Assembly (NCBI GenBank): GCA_004173475.1
Contig: SEBU01000001.1
Coordinates: 1,426,001-1,490,000 of the forward strand
Direction: 5' to 3'
Source of the DNA: Gammaproteobacteria bacterium
GTDB taxonomy: Bacteria; Pseudomonadota; Gammaproteobacteria; Pseudomonadales; Cellvibrionaceae
Length of the DNA stretch: 64,000 nt
Shown here piece after piece: positions 49,101-56,456 of the stretch (positions are counted from its first letter, which is position 1; the number at the start of each line of letters is the position of its first letter). A model generated the notes under the pieces. That model was not told where the DNA came from, did not search any database, and saw only the letters and a list, made by a program, of their open reading frames with translations. Made by a program: the position numbers and the translations under genes.

Positions 49101-52019
49101 ACGACTAGGCGCACCAATAGTCAAAATGCCAGCAATCTTTAAAACTCCAAAATCTTCAATATTCCCCGAAGACGTCAAACCAAACGTACCTTTAATATCT
49201 GATGCACCTAATTTTGTATCGGTATTATTTCTGATGTTCACATTACCAGCAGAAGTAAATAGAATATTTCCAGTAAAAATATTACCCGCGTTAGTCAAAT
49301 TGATAGCGCTAGCAGCATTATTTCCAGCATTGTTACTAAATAGATCGAAGGTCGTTGTACCGAAAACATTAAGGACTGAAGATGTGGTTTGTTTTACCTC
49401 GAGATTGTCGGATGCGTTTCTTTTTCCAATCTGTAACTTTCCTTGCACACTACCCTGATTACCTGTTGCGGATCTATCAGTTATAATTTGCAACAAATCA
49501 ACTGATTGACTTGCATTAATAATAATATTTCCACCATTTGACCACGTGGCATTTGGAGAGGTTAAGTTACCAAAGTCTGTTAAAGTTCCGTCATTAGCAT
49601 GATCTGTATCTATTAGTGCATTCGATTTAAAACTGTTACTTTCTGCCGCAAAGTTTCCGCCAGATGTATAGATTGCTCCGTAAATAGTAACGACACCTGC
49701 TGAACCGGTAGATTTTAATGAGATATCGAGAGCATCGCGAGCATCGCCATAAAGATCAAAAATGCTGCCGCCAATAGTGATATCACCAGCAGCTGTAATT
49801 TTTAACTCCGGATTTTCACCGGCAGAAACATTAGAAAATCTAGCTCCACTTGTTTTATTTCTTGCGCCAGTATTATTGAAATTTAAGTCCCTCCACAAAC
49901 TCACGCTTCCCTCCGAATTAACCTCAACAGATCCAACCCTGCTTAATGTCTGCGTCTCCCCGCTTGGAGGGGTATCTCCATAATTAAACTTCAGCACACC
50001 TAAATCTACATTATTGATGGCGCCAGTTGACGTTATGCTGATAACTCCTCCACCAACATGCCCAACAGAGGAAGTATCTATATTTGCATCCTTACCATTA
50101 AAACCGCTACTATTGGACGTAAAATTTCCGCCATTAGTTTTTATCGTCCCCGTCCCTAAATCAATAACACCGCCCGCTCCGCTATTATCGTTATTTGCAA
50201 TCAACTCAACATTCAAAATACCATTTGTATTTGTATCAATTGTTATTCCGTTTGTGATTTTTATATCATTGTGCGCTTCCAAGCGTAAGGTCGCAGCCTT
50301 AGAGGAATTAGGAGAATATCTTATATCGTCGGTAATTAAGATGTTGCCACTTGTATCTGTAGTGTTCCCCGCTACAAGATCATTAGTAGTTCTAATTAAT
50401 ACTTTCTTGTCTGTACCTAAGGATTCTAATACCGTCTTTATCGTACTGCTTTTTATTACGGCATTTCCTCCACTTGTCGCGAATATTTTGTCCCCGCTAT
50501 CATCTGTTGGATTAGTTATCTCACCACCACCACCACCACCACCACCAGCCTGAATCGTAATATTGTAGGGATCAATAAGCCAGGTGCCACCAAATCCATT
50601 TTGCGCTGAAATGTCCGGTGCATTCAAAATCTCAAAACCTTTTAAACCGGATGTTTCAATAAAACCGCCGCTACCGCTTTCAATTCCACCATGCGCAGAT
50701 AGGTTGCCATTGATACGTGCAGTATCTTGAGCAAAAGTAATTAATTTCCCACCGCTACCATTTAGCAACCCATCAGCGTTTACATTTGTGTTTACACCCA
50801 AATAAATAAAATTCGCACTATTAATATATTTATTCTTACCGGTTTCATCACCACCAATTAAAACTTGTCCACCGCCGTTTGCACCTGATGCATTTACACC
50901 TGCAGTGTCCATTAGGCCGACTTTATCGCCTAGGACTTTTACATCACCACCTTTACCAATTGTGGTCGATTGAGCGGAAACGCTCGCAGTTTGATTGAGA
51001 ATTGTTGTGTGTTTACTATTTAATTCTATATGGCCGCCGTTACCATTTTGTGAGTCCGCAGAGATAGCTCCGCTATTAGTAACCTTATCGCCCACTACAA
51101 CTATTTGACCAGCATCGCCATTTGCAACGCTTGTTGAAAGCTTTCCTGTATTAACAACATCTGCTCCGCCACCGAGCGTAAAACTTCCATCTTCATTAAC
51201 TACCACACTAGTAGTAGCATTCATTCCTTCGTGGTTTACAGCTTGACTGAAAATATCCTGACTGGTGCTGGCGGTTAATAAAATGCGCCCGCCTTCTGCA
51301 TTTATTTCTCCGCTGTTAATAAGCGCAGCATCGACGCCTAATTCGCTTTGCAAAACTTCTTTAGTAACCTTAACGCCCACTAAGCCATTCTTCTCGAAAG
51401 TTACAACGGCTTCTTTACCAACCGCTAAATTCACTGCACCGAGATTAGCGATAATCAAACCATCGTTAGTAACCTCCTTACCAAGCAAGGTAACAGAACC
51501 ACCGGTCGCGGCATTAATAATGCCAGAGTTAACGACTTTACCCGCAGCGCCCTCAACTTCACTCAACGTAAAGTTACCGTTCATAAAATCTGTAGGGTTA
51601 ATGCTTAAGCCACTGGCGAGAATCCCGCCCACGTTGATTTGTGAATCATTACCGAAAACTACACCGTTAGGATTCACCAGAAACACTTGGCCATTGGCGT
51701 CTATGCGGCCGAGAATCTCGGAACCCTTATTGCTAATAACTCGATTAAGTGCAATCGAAGATGCACCGGGCTGGATAAACTGCACATGCTCGTCAGCCTT
51801 CACATTAAAGCTCTGCCAATCAATAGCCATACGATCAGTTTGCTGATGGATAACCGTTTCCTTACCGGACTGATTAATGTTGCCCGCTCCGCCAACGACA
51901 TTGCCACCTTCTGGCGATGCATGCGCCTGGCCTGCCCACATAAGTTGAGTGGCGGTTACCATAGCAAGGTAGAGTTTACGGCGAGTTAAAGAGGGGGCTG
52001 GAGCAGAAATGTTGCGCAT
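40182..52019 (-). CDS. giant TpsA exoprotein (filamentous haemagglutinin-like) with RTX-like modules
   Basis: A 3945-residue secreted protein. An extended signal peptide (~1-34, cut after QAHA) precedes the TPS haemagglutinin domain (~35-300): GNINQSGKETVIHQQTDRMAIDWQSFNV, then NRVISNKGSEILGRIDANGQVFLVNPNGVVFG, the standard beta-helix start that TpsB recognises. Residues ~300-490 are haemagglutinin-type beta-helix repeats ending in WLIDPYNITI, followed by eight consecutive Gly. Residues ~1245-3140 hold about 26 imperfect modules with W-x-I-T-x-x-N-x-G-x-V, then a G-G-x-x-x-D-x-F turn reminiscent of RTX calcium-binding repeats. The C-terminal ~400 residues return to beta-helix and end without a toxin domain I recognise. 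Likely a surface adhesin or biofilm-matrix protein; that role is inference. No PEP-CTERM motif and no frameshift. Confidence 0.9.
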   Translation of the reverse strand: MRNISAPAPSLTRRKLYLAMVTATQLMWAGQAHASPEGGNVVGGAGNINQSGKETVIHQQTDRMAIDWQSFNVKADEHVQFIQPGASSIALNRVISNKGSEILGRIDANGQVFLVNPNGVVFGNDSQINVGGILASGLSINPTDFMNGNFTLSEVEGAAGKVVNSGIINAATGGSVTLLGKEVTNDGLIIANLGAVNLAVGKEAVVTFEKNGLVGVKVTKEVLQSELGVDAALINSGEINAEGGRILLTASTSQDIFSQAVNHEGMNATTSVVVNEDGSFTLGGGADVVNTGKLSTSVANGDAGQIVVVGDKVTNSGAISADSQNGNGGHIELNSKHTTILNQTASVSAQSTTIGKGGDVKVLGDKVGLMDTAGVNASGANGGGQVLIGGDETGKNKYINSANFIYLGVNTNVNADGLLNGSGGKLITFAQDTARINGNLSAHGGIESGSGGFIETSGLKGFEILNAPDISAQNGFGGTWLIDPYNITIQAGGGGGGGGEITNPTDDSGDKIFATSGGNAVIKSSTIKTVLESLGTDKKVLIRTTNDLVAGNTTDTSGNILITDDIRYSPNSSKAATLRLEAHNDIKITNGITIDTNTNGILNVELIANNDNSGAGGVIDLGTGTIKTNGGNFTSNSSGFNGKDANIDTSSVGHVGGGVISITSTGAINNVDLGVLKFNYGDTPPSGETQTLSRVGSVEVNSEGSVSLWRDLNFNNTGARNKTSGARFSNVSAGENPELKITAAGDITIGGSIFDLYGDARDALDISLKSTGSAGVVTIYGAIYTSGGNFAAESNSFKSNALIDTDHANDGTLTDFGNLTSPNATWSNGGNIIINASQSVDLLQIITDRSATGNQGSVQGKLQIGKRNASDNLEVKQTTSSVLNVFGTTTFDLFSNNAGNNAASAINLTNAGNIFTGNILFTSAGNVNIRNNTDTKLGASDIKGTFGLTSSGNIEDFGVLKIAGILTIGAPSRSVTLDSQNNDFSRINFLGTFTDLIIADANALALGSINTAGKIDITATSGIHLNGNLNAAGGSIELKNNVILNDDIAFDASGSTTRGDISFGGAVTSTSNKTLNLTGKAIVFSGNVGDATTNRIGALTVNATEYFGSNSSFYATSFNLTANSILANVLDSLGGDVTLTGTNAVTVNEISAQGSSTHLAGGNVTIDGADITLGNANNIAVNTVGSGAGLTGDVIIRATEVGTPSITIKGDINSGAKVAALTLVGTGVTAGKVDLGSYSLASGFTSSLLITGSAGTDTIIGNSIENTWDITGAANQTIKKTGTVVAPFITYSNFENLSGGSQADAVNLANSFAGIIDGKAGNDVFNVKIDTALTANLVGGDGTDELNASNDRENVWSLGGASETLNTTLSFSGIENLNGGDLKDTFTITGTRGGVIDAGIVSLDDIVLVNSDMTVDFTQANINGIKNAEIIQNIGGDAIKLTTINTSGTSAWKIWDFDVGNDADGINDGEITFNGTTIKFLDFSSLVGGTGNDTFTFIDAATINGLVDGGGGASNIVNLSGATGNRTIEVGSTVNSTSLTVTGINSITANSATTSTLLVSSAAGNTKTWTISGVDSGLVDGVTFTNFKNLTGGAGADIFDFSPVGNTGSVSGVISGGSGSNTIKGRVGVENTWAMLSNTSGSLGETANLPTEYVNNFANIQNFIGSNTGVNTMDFSAFTGNVKIELGTGVSGASFITSFIGNYVDSAGPTAEIVGANNPTNNWQITGENKGTVGSISFDKFNILTGGTGNDNFVVTSSGSVTGSISGGTNGTDTLTYGGATGISWILDAANSGRMGTTLFSNINSITGSGLDSLTGRDQDNDWNISGPNSGTLRSSASAADQISFAGMSNLIGQSGKDNFTLKSTGSLTGKIDGGTGTEKNKLTSEIAGATWALDKLAALSGKLNLQIFQNIHDIVGSGSDTLVGRNQNNDWQITSANAGTVQLVNSSADLIFFTGVINLTGNALNDSFLIASGASVDGIINGGVGGTNKLTNNTSNATWTLDSTTAYKGTVSGKTFINISEIVGNSGALTGRGQANTWVISGAGSGTVQATDTTVVDKITFGGMNNLNGTAFADDFSIGATGSLAGTLNGGSGTGENSLTGRASASIFAMSGANSGALFDSSSVNPVRYAAFSNVQKITGGSTADTLTGTNSTSTWTFDSVNKLQIDGNTNLIEFAGIETAQGGNGTDVFNINTIVKNVLGGNGDDTFNLASTGKATLIDGERDTNKLVVPQNPSKLESLKSAWILTAANKGTVTHVSDANLVTSFESIQSLVGSEVDSLKGIDQNNRWTISDQNKGALSASNNSNTINFSGIGKLIGGTESDYFDFSADNAAVTIGIDGGDTKAQSNTIRSHVNFTDEWTLTGNNSGSLTIENNSNPYIPIFENIQKREAAGDVTVTGYIDLSTDYDESGEIKGSLTGSPTVVGFNQNSIWNITGPNSGTIVVGTKTIKFSRFANLTGGNQDDLFSFSTGGAISGNVIGGGSNENSNAINTISGINGTANSWQMTALNSGEVKAIDIPDRYAKFQNIQRIIGGSKTDTLYGLVSGDSTTVQNWQLNNNESIFFFTNPNSNIKFSGIENIEGGAGTNTVINTIANHDWVITDANAGNISFGGNKKFGFSKIGKIEGSDSDTLQGMNQDNNWQLSDGGVGSVSKSGATPTDTLNFSGIKKIIGGSGSDAFNVGVLGDIDEIDGGANSMDASDSLVSKERDNDWVIEADGTSKLYVAGNTGNYITFNRISNLTGGAFEDKFYVRNKNQISGLLDGGTGNGFNLLDVTSITTGVTVGVGASAPANVKIANINQLKAQSNPGIRNTLIADDIDGNIFTIIGADSGTLDTISFEGFGNLMGRQYADTFIFKGKNAKISGVIDGSTYFVTDGTSYTDELDLSLFELDANVAMLNGNSPKVGAINILNLEKVTGSTSGTNTFFANDKINTWAITDFNSGSISNESTTKADGTAAPIEFFNFEILVGGIKDDLFEFSQSGKLDGYIDGGAHDKEDVVDLSKQSAVKISLDNLKGYRSIERFIGNKTNSTLIGGNSGDVWNLTGANSGNVNGTVLFADFTDFVGGEGNDTFNLLQTEPNDSIFKSLVGGAGNDVFNLTEGRLLGSVSGGVGNDTFRIEKAIVEQSMDGEIGDDILNAIISELSAETITFRGGDGADSVYVTGSLTNASATHTNAVDKGGLLRYDVKSAAHKISYQNVENVNDKLIVDTLIVNGTDVADVFSLAENSYALNGFTAIKYENKNNLIVAGAVDDKVLISAPVTIPNFLTIKSASVETTGNGEIRANGLALDGVISAGKIDNRLQTNVANLSINTSAGDIYIQEKNGLNISGFDSNNNFDLFLDGNLTSDVGLASIAEFKVETTTGNIVLDKNNALTGLLSLKSPGNVTVKNSTGTMFGNVNADTLNVDSLGSIQGNGVVKVVGLATLGSGLDVTFENALNDFNSVSITNAQNVSLVDSNLLTLSALRAIGDIKTQSQGIILNGAVNSGSLSINGGGGRANIANTVSVQTNIDIAAQNIVVAGNLEAKANIKASTSGEFSQSANISGGNVELNAGRYIANSGSTAATNGSVVINSLSDLSTKNITATNDVILKTTNDLNVGGTVTTASGKIDLLAGRNITLNNDVNGQGGINLEATNGSLQQQALLASGNGDINLVTSGDLVMGSNSSTTATAGNISYAGKNLTVTALSAASGEVAFRASGAVIDGNAAANNITATRFIVNSMSGIGALDDIETTVGGLSLSNQLGDVRVVNTGAVVVDRLRTNGNVFFSNTGTITLDNRKNAYFNSAEPDALLAGGTVNSGYTIGNLSINIKSGDLVAESSTRLDIKNPDLTALNATVLIDGGEFGSITRPLSVYVKETFFLNATRSWNPFWGFDVRPQRVENLSTLQGSLSDFLSAGAEQLVEVEELNEINPAIFTNVRNYVYDDVAIMLPADQRYDDDSLSSAY
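42600..48290 (-). repeat. about 26 degenerate protein modules inside TpsA
   Basis: Within TpsA residues ~1245-3140 I counted about 26 occurrences of a Trp-centred segment (examples: NTWDITGAANQTI, NDWQITSANAGTV, NIFTIIGADSGTL, DVWNLTGANSGNV), each followed by an F-x-x-F/I segment, a G-G turn with D-x-F, and often a second G-G-x-G-x-N. Spacing is about 55-95 residues. DNA identity is low, so the array is old and unlikely to recombine easily. Boundaries are approximate. Confidence 0.75.
50523..50546 (-). repeat. (GGT)8 trinucleotide tract coding polyglycine in TpsA
   Basis: Eight tandem GGT codons encode Gly492-499, directly after the WLIDPYNITIQA end of the N-terminal beta-helix. Slippage would change the linker by whole codons without breaking the frame. 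It probably acts as a flexible hinge. Confidence 0.85.
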
Positions 52020-52670
52020 GAATCAGTCCTGGATGGAAACAATTGTAAACATTGATTCTTGGGTATATGTTGGGAACTACCATCGACAAAAGAACCATAA
52101 CCTAAGCAAAAAGCCGGTAATGGTTGCAGCGGGGAGATTTTACGCGAGAGAAGCTAATTTGGCTGTAGGAGAATGCCTATAGTTGACGCTTTTTTCAGCA
52201 GATTTTAACTTGATCAAGTTTTGTAATAAAATCTTATACGGAGAGAGTTGTAGTTTAGACGCATCTAAAAATCCATCATTCCCGAGTCAAACCCTACTAA
52301 CGTTTATTTAATGGATAATGATAAATATCAATCGCTCAACAATCTAAGTTTTTCTTACGTACAATTATTGGTACTGGTACTCACACCAAAATTTTTTAAA
52401 AAACCAAAAAGTCGCTCAATCAGTGAAACTTTTAGTTTAAACAAAATGCAATTTTCGATTAAACAAGCGTTTATTATCCGAAAAGTTCAACGGATGCAAC
52501 CGAATTCCTATTACCAGGCTTGGGTGTGACTCACATATTAAAAGACAACTATATGAAAGCACTTTAGTGTAAGACAACTGAAGGCGACATTTCCACAATA
52601 ATCTTTTCGTTTTGAAGTCAACCTCCTGAATAAATTCTTCAAATTGAACATCCTTGTCATAATTTAAAAT
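52020..52670. other. 651-base non-coding region upstream of tpsA
   Basis: AT-rich region between the tpsA start and the end of the lipoprotein gene, which reads in the same direction. It holds the tpsA leader (AGGA 8 bases before the ATG) and the nested palindrome at 52201-52233, and probably the 3' end of the lipoprotein transcript. A 72-codon plus-strand frame at 52311-52529 has no ribosome site and looks random. No RNA gene recognised. Confidence 0.5.
52201..52233. promoter_or_regulatory. nested palindrome upstream of tpsA
   Basis: The perfect 14-base palindrome AACTTGATCAAGTT (52207-52220) lies between GATTTTA (52201-52207) and its complement TAAAATC (52227-52233). It is about 190 bases upstream of the tpsA start. 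It could be an operator, or the stem of a transcript end for the gene upstream on the same strand; I cannot separate these from sequence. Confidence 0.4.
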
Positions 52671-54608
52671 TTAATGTACTTCAGACGTGTATTTGCTAAA
52701 CACCACGCGATGACCTGTCACTAAATCCACTGCAAAAACTGCGTTATCACCCCAAGTTGCAACAAATGCATAACCGTTAGGACTAGCAATTTTGATATCA
52801 GAGCTTGAATACATTGAATTAAAAGGATTACTCTCTGAAGTGCTTGTTAGCAAGGACCTATTCCCCGAGGCCAAATCAATCGAAAATATTTTAGCGCTGT
52901 AGTAGTGTTCGACCGCTAGCGCACGATTATTTACTTCATCCACTGCAATACCAGTCAAGTAACCATTGTACGGCTCAGCAAAAGCCTCACCTGTGCCCTT
53001 AGCGTTACTTGAAAATATGCTGCGCACACCGGTGCTTACGTCTACAGAAAAAATGGTTTGTTGAAAATCATCAGTCACTAAAAAGCGATCAGCAGCTTTA
53101 TCTAAAGCCATTCCAACTAAGTCCTGTATTGGGTTAATGGCGTCGGGAATCGACTTTTCTGCACTGGAAAAAATGTTGAATTGCGTCAGAGCTGAGTCAG
53201 CAGCAAAGAGCTCGGCCCGGTATGGTGCATACTTAACATAGCTAATAATATATTTTGCGACATTATCCTTCACGTAAAGCAAAGAAGAATATGAGTCAAC
53301 GACTTCATAATTCGGGTTGAAATTCGGAATTGTATGGATTTGATACTCAGAAGGGTTTGTTAAATCTATATTAACAACCGTACCTTCTTTTCCTGCATTA
53401 CAGGGAGCATAAGCATGTTTGTTGATAGGGTTAATAACGATTGAAGATGGAGAACAATCTGAAAGGCGGACAAATAAACTACGCTTGCCGGTTCCAAGGT
53501 CAACACTATAAATTTCCCTACCACCGCCAGTAACCAGTAAACGATTCCTTCCATCTAATTTATCGAATTCCATCCCGGCTGGATATATATAGCCATCTGC
53601 ATCCGGGAAAGGACTTGTTAATGGCGCCTGCCTAATTGCTACATGTGCTGCGTCGGTTGATTTATTGCCAACAGCGTCTTCTGTAGTGACTTTTAAGGTA
53701 TTTTCTGTAGTTGAGGTAACAAATTTTGTGGTATCCGTTAATGGAACCGTAACCTGCCAATTTTTAAAACCGTCAGTTGTGGTCGCTGCAACCCCATTCA
53801 CTTTTACACCAGCAATCGCACTAAACTCATCACTCGCTGAACCGCGAACTAAAATGGTGTTGCCTTCAGTCATTGATACTGGTGGAGGGAATAATATTTG
53901 TGCGGTAGGTGCTACATCATCTGCGTAGGTTGTGACTTTGTAATTTGCATTACCGCCACCAATAGTGAGTACCGCTATCACGTCTGCTGAAGGTTGGGCA
54001 GATGCCGTTACGCGCACAGTAACTTTTTGATTTTTGCTTACAGTACCTGCTGCGTTGGTATATGTGCCGCCGTTAATCGAATATTCACCGTTAGTGATAC
54101 TGATTGGTACCGCCACATCAATTCCGGAAACGGTGTATTCGTTGGACGTGTTTACGCTGCTAGCTCCAACATTCGGAGAATCCGTGAAGCTAAATGAATC
54201 CGGCGTAGTGTCCGGAGCCGTAGTTACAGTGAATACACCGCTAACACCCCCAACGGTCAGTGTTGCTGAAACAGCTGTGTTGGTTTGAGCAGAGGCAGTG
54301 ACTTTTACAGTCACCGTTTGACCCGAGGTAATAGTTGCCGCAGTGCTGGTATAGGTTGAACCACCAATAGAGTATGTCCCGCCAGAGATACTAATACTTA
54401 CGGTTTGATTAAAACCACTTAGCGTAACAGGAGCAGATGTTACTTCTGTAGCGACCGCTGCATTAGTGACTGGCGTCAATGTAAATGCGTCCGGAGTGGA
54501 ATCTTTTTTAGGGCCACTGCTACCGCCGCCGCAACCTGCGAGAAAGGAAACAAAACTAATTGCGATCAGTATTTTAAAAATATGTTTTGATGCTGCGTGT
54601 ATCGTCAT
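52671..54608 (-). CDS. lipoprotein with Ig-like repeats and probable beta-propeller
   Basis: About 645 residues from ATG 54608, chosen because it begins a lipoprotein signal with lipobox FLAGC followed by GGGSSG; the longer open frame to 54734 would place the signal internally. Residues ~35-230 contain two related ~95-residue beta-sandwich units (SISISGGTYSIGGSTYTSTAATITSGQTV and PISITNGEYSINGGTYTNAAGTVSKNQKV), followed by an Ig-like unit (PTAQILFPPPVSMTEGNTILVRGSASD). Residues ~330-645 have repeated Y-S-V-D-L-G-T-G-K/R-R-S-L/I-F segments, typical of beta-propeller blades. Function unknown; a surface-exposed binding protein is likely. It reads toward tpsA but is separated by 651 bases, so a link is only positional. 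Confidence 0.78.
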   Translation of the reverse strand: MTIHAASKHIFKILIAISFVSFLAGCGGGSSGPKKDSTPDAFTLTPVTNAAVATEVTSAPVTLSGFNQTVSISISGGTYSIGGSTYTSTAATITSGQTVTVKVTASAQTNTAVSATLTVGGVSGVFTVTTAPDTTPDSFSFTDSPNVGASSVNTSNEYTVSGIDVAVPISITNGEYSINGGTYTNAAGTVSKNQKVTVRVTASAQPSADVIAVLTIGGGNANYKVTTYADDVAPTAQILFPPPVSMTEGNTILVRGSASDEFSAIAGVKVNGVAATTTDGFKNWQVTVPLTDTTKFVTSTTENTLKVTTEDAVGNKSTDAAHVAIRQAPLTSPFPDADGYIYPAGMEFDKLDGRNRLLVTGGGREIYSVDLGTGKRSLFVRLSDCSPSSIVINPINKHAYAPCNAGKEGTVVNIDLTNPSEYQIHTIPNFNPNYEVVDSYSSLLYVKDNVAKYIISYVKYAPYRAELFAADSALTQFNIFSSAEKSIPDAINPIQDLVGMALDKAADRFLVTDDFQQTIFSVDVSTGVRSIFSSNAKGTGEAFAEPYNGYLTGIAVDEVNNRALAVEHYYSAKIFSIDLASGNRSLLTSTSESNPFNSMYSSSDIKIASPNGYAFVATWGDNAVFAVDLVTGHRVVFSKYTSEVH

Positions 54609-54953
54609 GATGACAATGACTCCTTGAACGTAAATGCGTAAGCATGAAAAAAGAAAATTCGCGCGGATTATGCCAGAGAAGTATTCAGATGAGTGTGATT
54701 GGGTTAGTGCATGGCTAAAAATTGCGGCGCGCAAAACCTCAAGAGTTATAAGCAGTCAAGAACAACGAGGTTTTCAATTGCAATTTTAAGAAACGCATGG
54801 CGTCATTTTCATTATTTTCGCAAAACCAAACATAGCTCACTTTTCGCACTGAATTGCACCATGCTAAGCTAGCGCCCTGATAAAGCCGGAGTTTTATCAC
54901 TGGAAATTAATTATTATGCAGCTTCGAGCAGGACTACATATTAAGGATCTAAA
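54609..54953. other. 345-base divergent intergenic region
   Basis: Separates the minus-strand lipoprotein from the plus-strand hydrolase. It should hold both promoters, but I see no convincing hexamer pair. AAGGA at 54943-54947 is the ribosome site for the hydrolase. The repeat CTGATAAAGCCGGAGTTTTATCA near 54878-54900 has short complementary ends (TGATAAA/TTTTATCA) and could form a hairpin in the leader. Confidence 0.4.
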
Positions 54954-55952
54954 ATGGCGATGGTAATACGTAAAGGCGACAAGGGCAAAGCTGTTCGCGA
55001 AATTCAAGGTTTACTCAATTCAAGAGCCGGTAAAATTGTACTAAACCCGGATGGGGACTTTGGTGGAAAAACCGAAACTTTTGTAAAAGAGTTTCAAACC
55101 AAAATGAAACTGAAGGCCGATGGTGTAGTGGGCCCCAAGACGTGGCAGGCATTACATAATGAGGCACTCAAATCCCAGTTTGACAATTGTTTTACTGTTC
55201 ATGATTGGTTTTCGCTAACTGACCTTCAAAAATTCTTTAATGGTTTAGCGCCAAACTCCTCTCAAAATAAAAACTCGCAAAATCCGAAGCCATCTACTCC
55301 GAAAGCTCAGCTCGGGAAAACATCCGATACTCCAAAAAGTACAGATATAATTTCTGCACCAGCAATTGTAAAGCAGACCGATTTTAAGAATTACCGACGC
55401 ATAAGCTTTCATGGTTACATCGGCCAAGGTTATGTCATAAAAGATTTTAGGAAGTTTGAAGGAGGCGCTATTCAACTGATTCCTGAAATAAAAATCATTC
55501 AATCCGACGACCGTCTTCCAGGCGGATTTAGAAATGAATGCGCATCATACGTTCAGTATTTTGGAGTGCCTAATACTAAAACTTGGTTGCGAGGGCCCAG
55601 AGTATGTGATTTCAAACCTGGAGAATTACCCGAAGGTATTGTGGTTGCCACATTAAGGGATGGAAAATATTACAGTGACTATTCTGGCAGATCACATGTT
55701 GGTATTTATTTAAGTCATGATGATTATTCAACATATCTAGAAACCAAAAGCAAAATAAGTGGCGTAAACTTATTGGATCAATGGAACGGGGTCAAGATAG
55801 CAAAACGAGGTAAAGCATATTCTGTGGAGGCAGATGAACTTGGTAGCAATTTGACCAAACCTTGGTCTGACTCAAAAGGTGTAGGTCGGAATAAGAGAGT
55901 TAAATGGGGTTCAGATGGTGAAGAATATTACGTTCTGTTAACAACGTGCTAA
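54954..55952 (+). CDS. probable T6SS peptidoglycan hydrolase effector (PG-binding + BPSL0067-like)
   Basis: A 332-residue protein. Residues ~4-65 (IRKGDKGKAVREIQGLLNS...FQTKMKLKADGVVGPKTWQAL) are a PG_binding_1 domain. A Ser/Lys/Pro-rich linker (~100-140) leads to a C-terminal domain resembling the BPSL0067 family of NlpC/P60-related amidases: NECASYVQYFGVPNTKTWLRGP with candidate nucleophile Cys196, HVGIYL with His248, and the family-typical DQWNG. Such proteins cleave the peptide part of peptidoglycan and are commonly delivered by type VI secretion. No signal peptide, as expected for a T6SS cargo. A ribosome site AAGGA precedes the ATG. The lipoprotein gene directly downstream is the likely immunity gene. 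T6SS genes lie 3.6 kb away. Confidence 0.8.
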   Translation: MAMVIRKGDKGKAVREIQGLLNSRAGKIVLNPDGDFGGKTETFVKEFQTKMKLKADGVVGPKTWQALHNEALKSQFDNCFTVHDWFSLTDLQKFFNGLAPNSSQNKNSQNPKPSTPKAQLGKTSDTPKSTDIISAPAIVKQTDFKNYRRISFHGYIGQGYVIKDFRKFEGGAIQLIPEIKIIQSDDRLPGGFRNECASYVQYFGVPNTKTWLRGPRVCDFKPGELPEGIVVATLRDGKYYSDYSGRSHVGIYLSHDDYSTYLETKSKISGVNLLDQWNGVKIAKRGKAYSVEADELGSNLTKPWSDSKGVGRNKRVKWGSDGEEYYVLLTTC

Positions 55953-55975
55953 ATAAAATCAGAATGAGATAAATT

Positions 55976-56449
55976 ATGAATTTTTTAAAATATTGGTTGT
56001 GTTTAACTATTGTTTTTTATTCAGGATGTTCGGGTGCTTCTTCAAAAGACACCCAAACATTGGCTTGTCCCAATTTTTTATCTAGCGAAAAATCGTTACC
56101 TTCTAGCTGGATTACCGTGGGGAAAATCCCTAATGAAAAGTTTCTATTGAGAACAATTGGACTTATATATCCCGAATTTTCGGATTTAGATAAGAGAAAC
56201 TTTAGTGAAGAAATGATAGATGAATGGGAGGAGTTGGAGGGACGGTCCCAGTCGATCGCGGAATACGACAAGGACCACAAAAGCATGATGATGAAGTGTG
56301 TGTACGCCAGATCTTTTGCTGAGGATTCGGACAGTGATTCGCGAAATGTAGTGTTGTTAATACCGCTTCCACAAGAAAAGCCCGTGAAATGCGTTCTAGT
56401 GCGCCGAGATATTGATCCCACTCACGAAATATCTTGCAAAGTAAAATAG
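55976..56449 (+). CDS. STY0301-like lipoprotein, probable immunity protein
   Basis: A 157-residue protein with a lipoprotein signal (MNFLKYWLCLTIVFYSGC, lipobox FYSGC) that would place it in the periplasm. The mature part starts ACPNFLSSEK, then W-I-T and the closing pattern MKCVYAR...VVLLIPLP...KCVLVRRD, which is the spacing of C-P...W...C-x-Y...L-P...C-x-V seen in STY0301-type proteins found next to cell-wall amidase effectors. Four Cys could form two disulfides. It starts 23 bases after the hydrolase stop. Periplasmic inhibition of the sibling enzyme is inferred from position and this pattern. Confidence 0.68.
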   Translation: MNFLKYWLCLTIVFYSGCSGASSKDTQTLACPNFLSSEKSLPSSWITVGKIPNEKFLLRTIGLIYPEFSDLDKRNFSEEMIDEWEELEGRSQSIAEYDKDHKSMMMKCVYARSFAEDSDSDSRNVVLLIPLPQEKPVKCVLVRRDIDPTHEISCKVK

Positions 56450-56456
56450 GCTGACG

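Noticed and set aside
50014-50553. 179-codon antisense frame ending in poly-Pro
   Set aside because: The poly-Pro is the complement of the GGT tract; no start signal; tpsA is clearly the coding strand.
51265-51846. 193-codon antisense frame over the TPS domain
   Set aside because: The opposite strand codes a well-recognised TPS domain; no ribosome site on the antisense frame.
52311-52529. 72-codon plus-strand open frame upstream of tpsA
   Set aside because: No ribosome site, low-complexity composition and no recognisable domain; it lies in a region that looks like a promoter/leader.
52560-52680. 37-codon minus-strand frame just after the lipoprotein gene
   Set aside because: The Shine-Dalgarno-like AAGG is too close to the ATG and the product is not distinctive.
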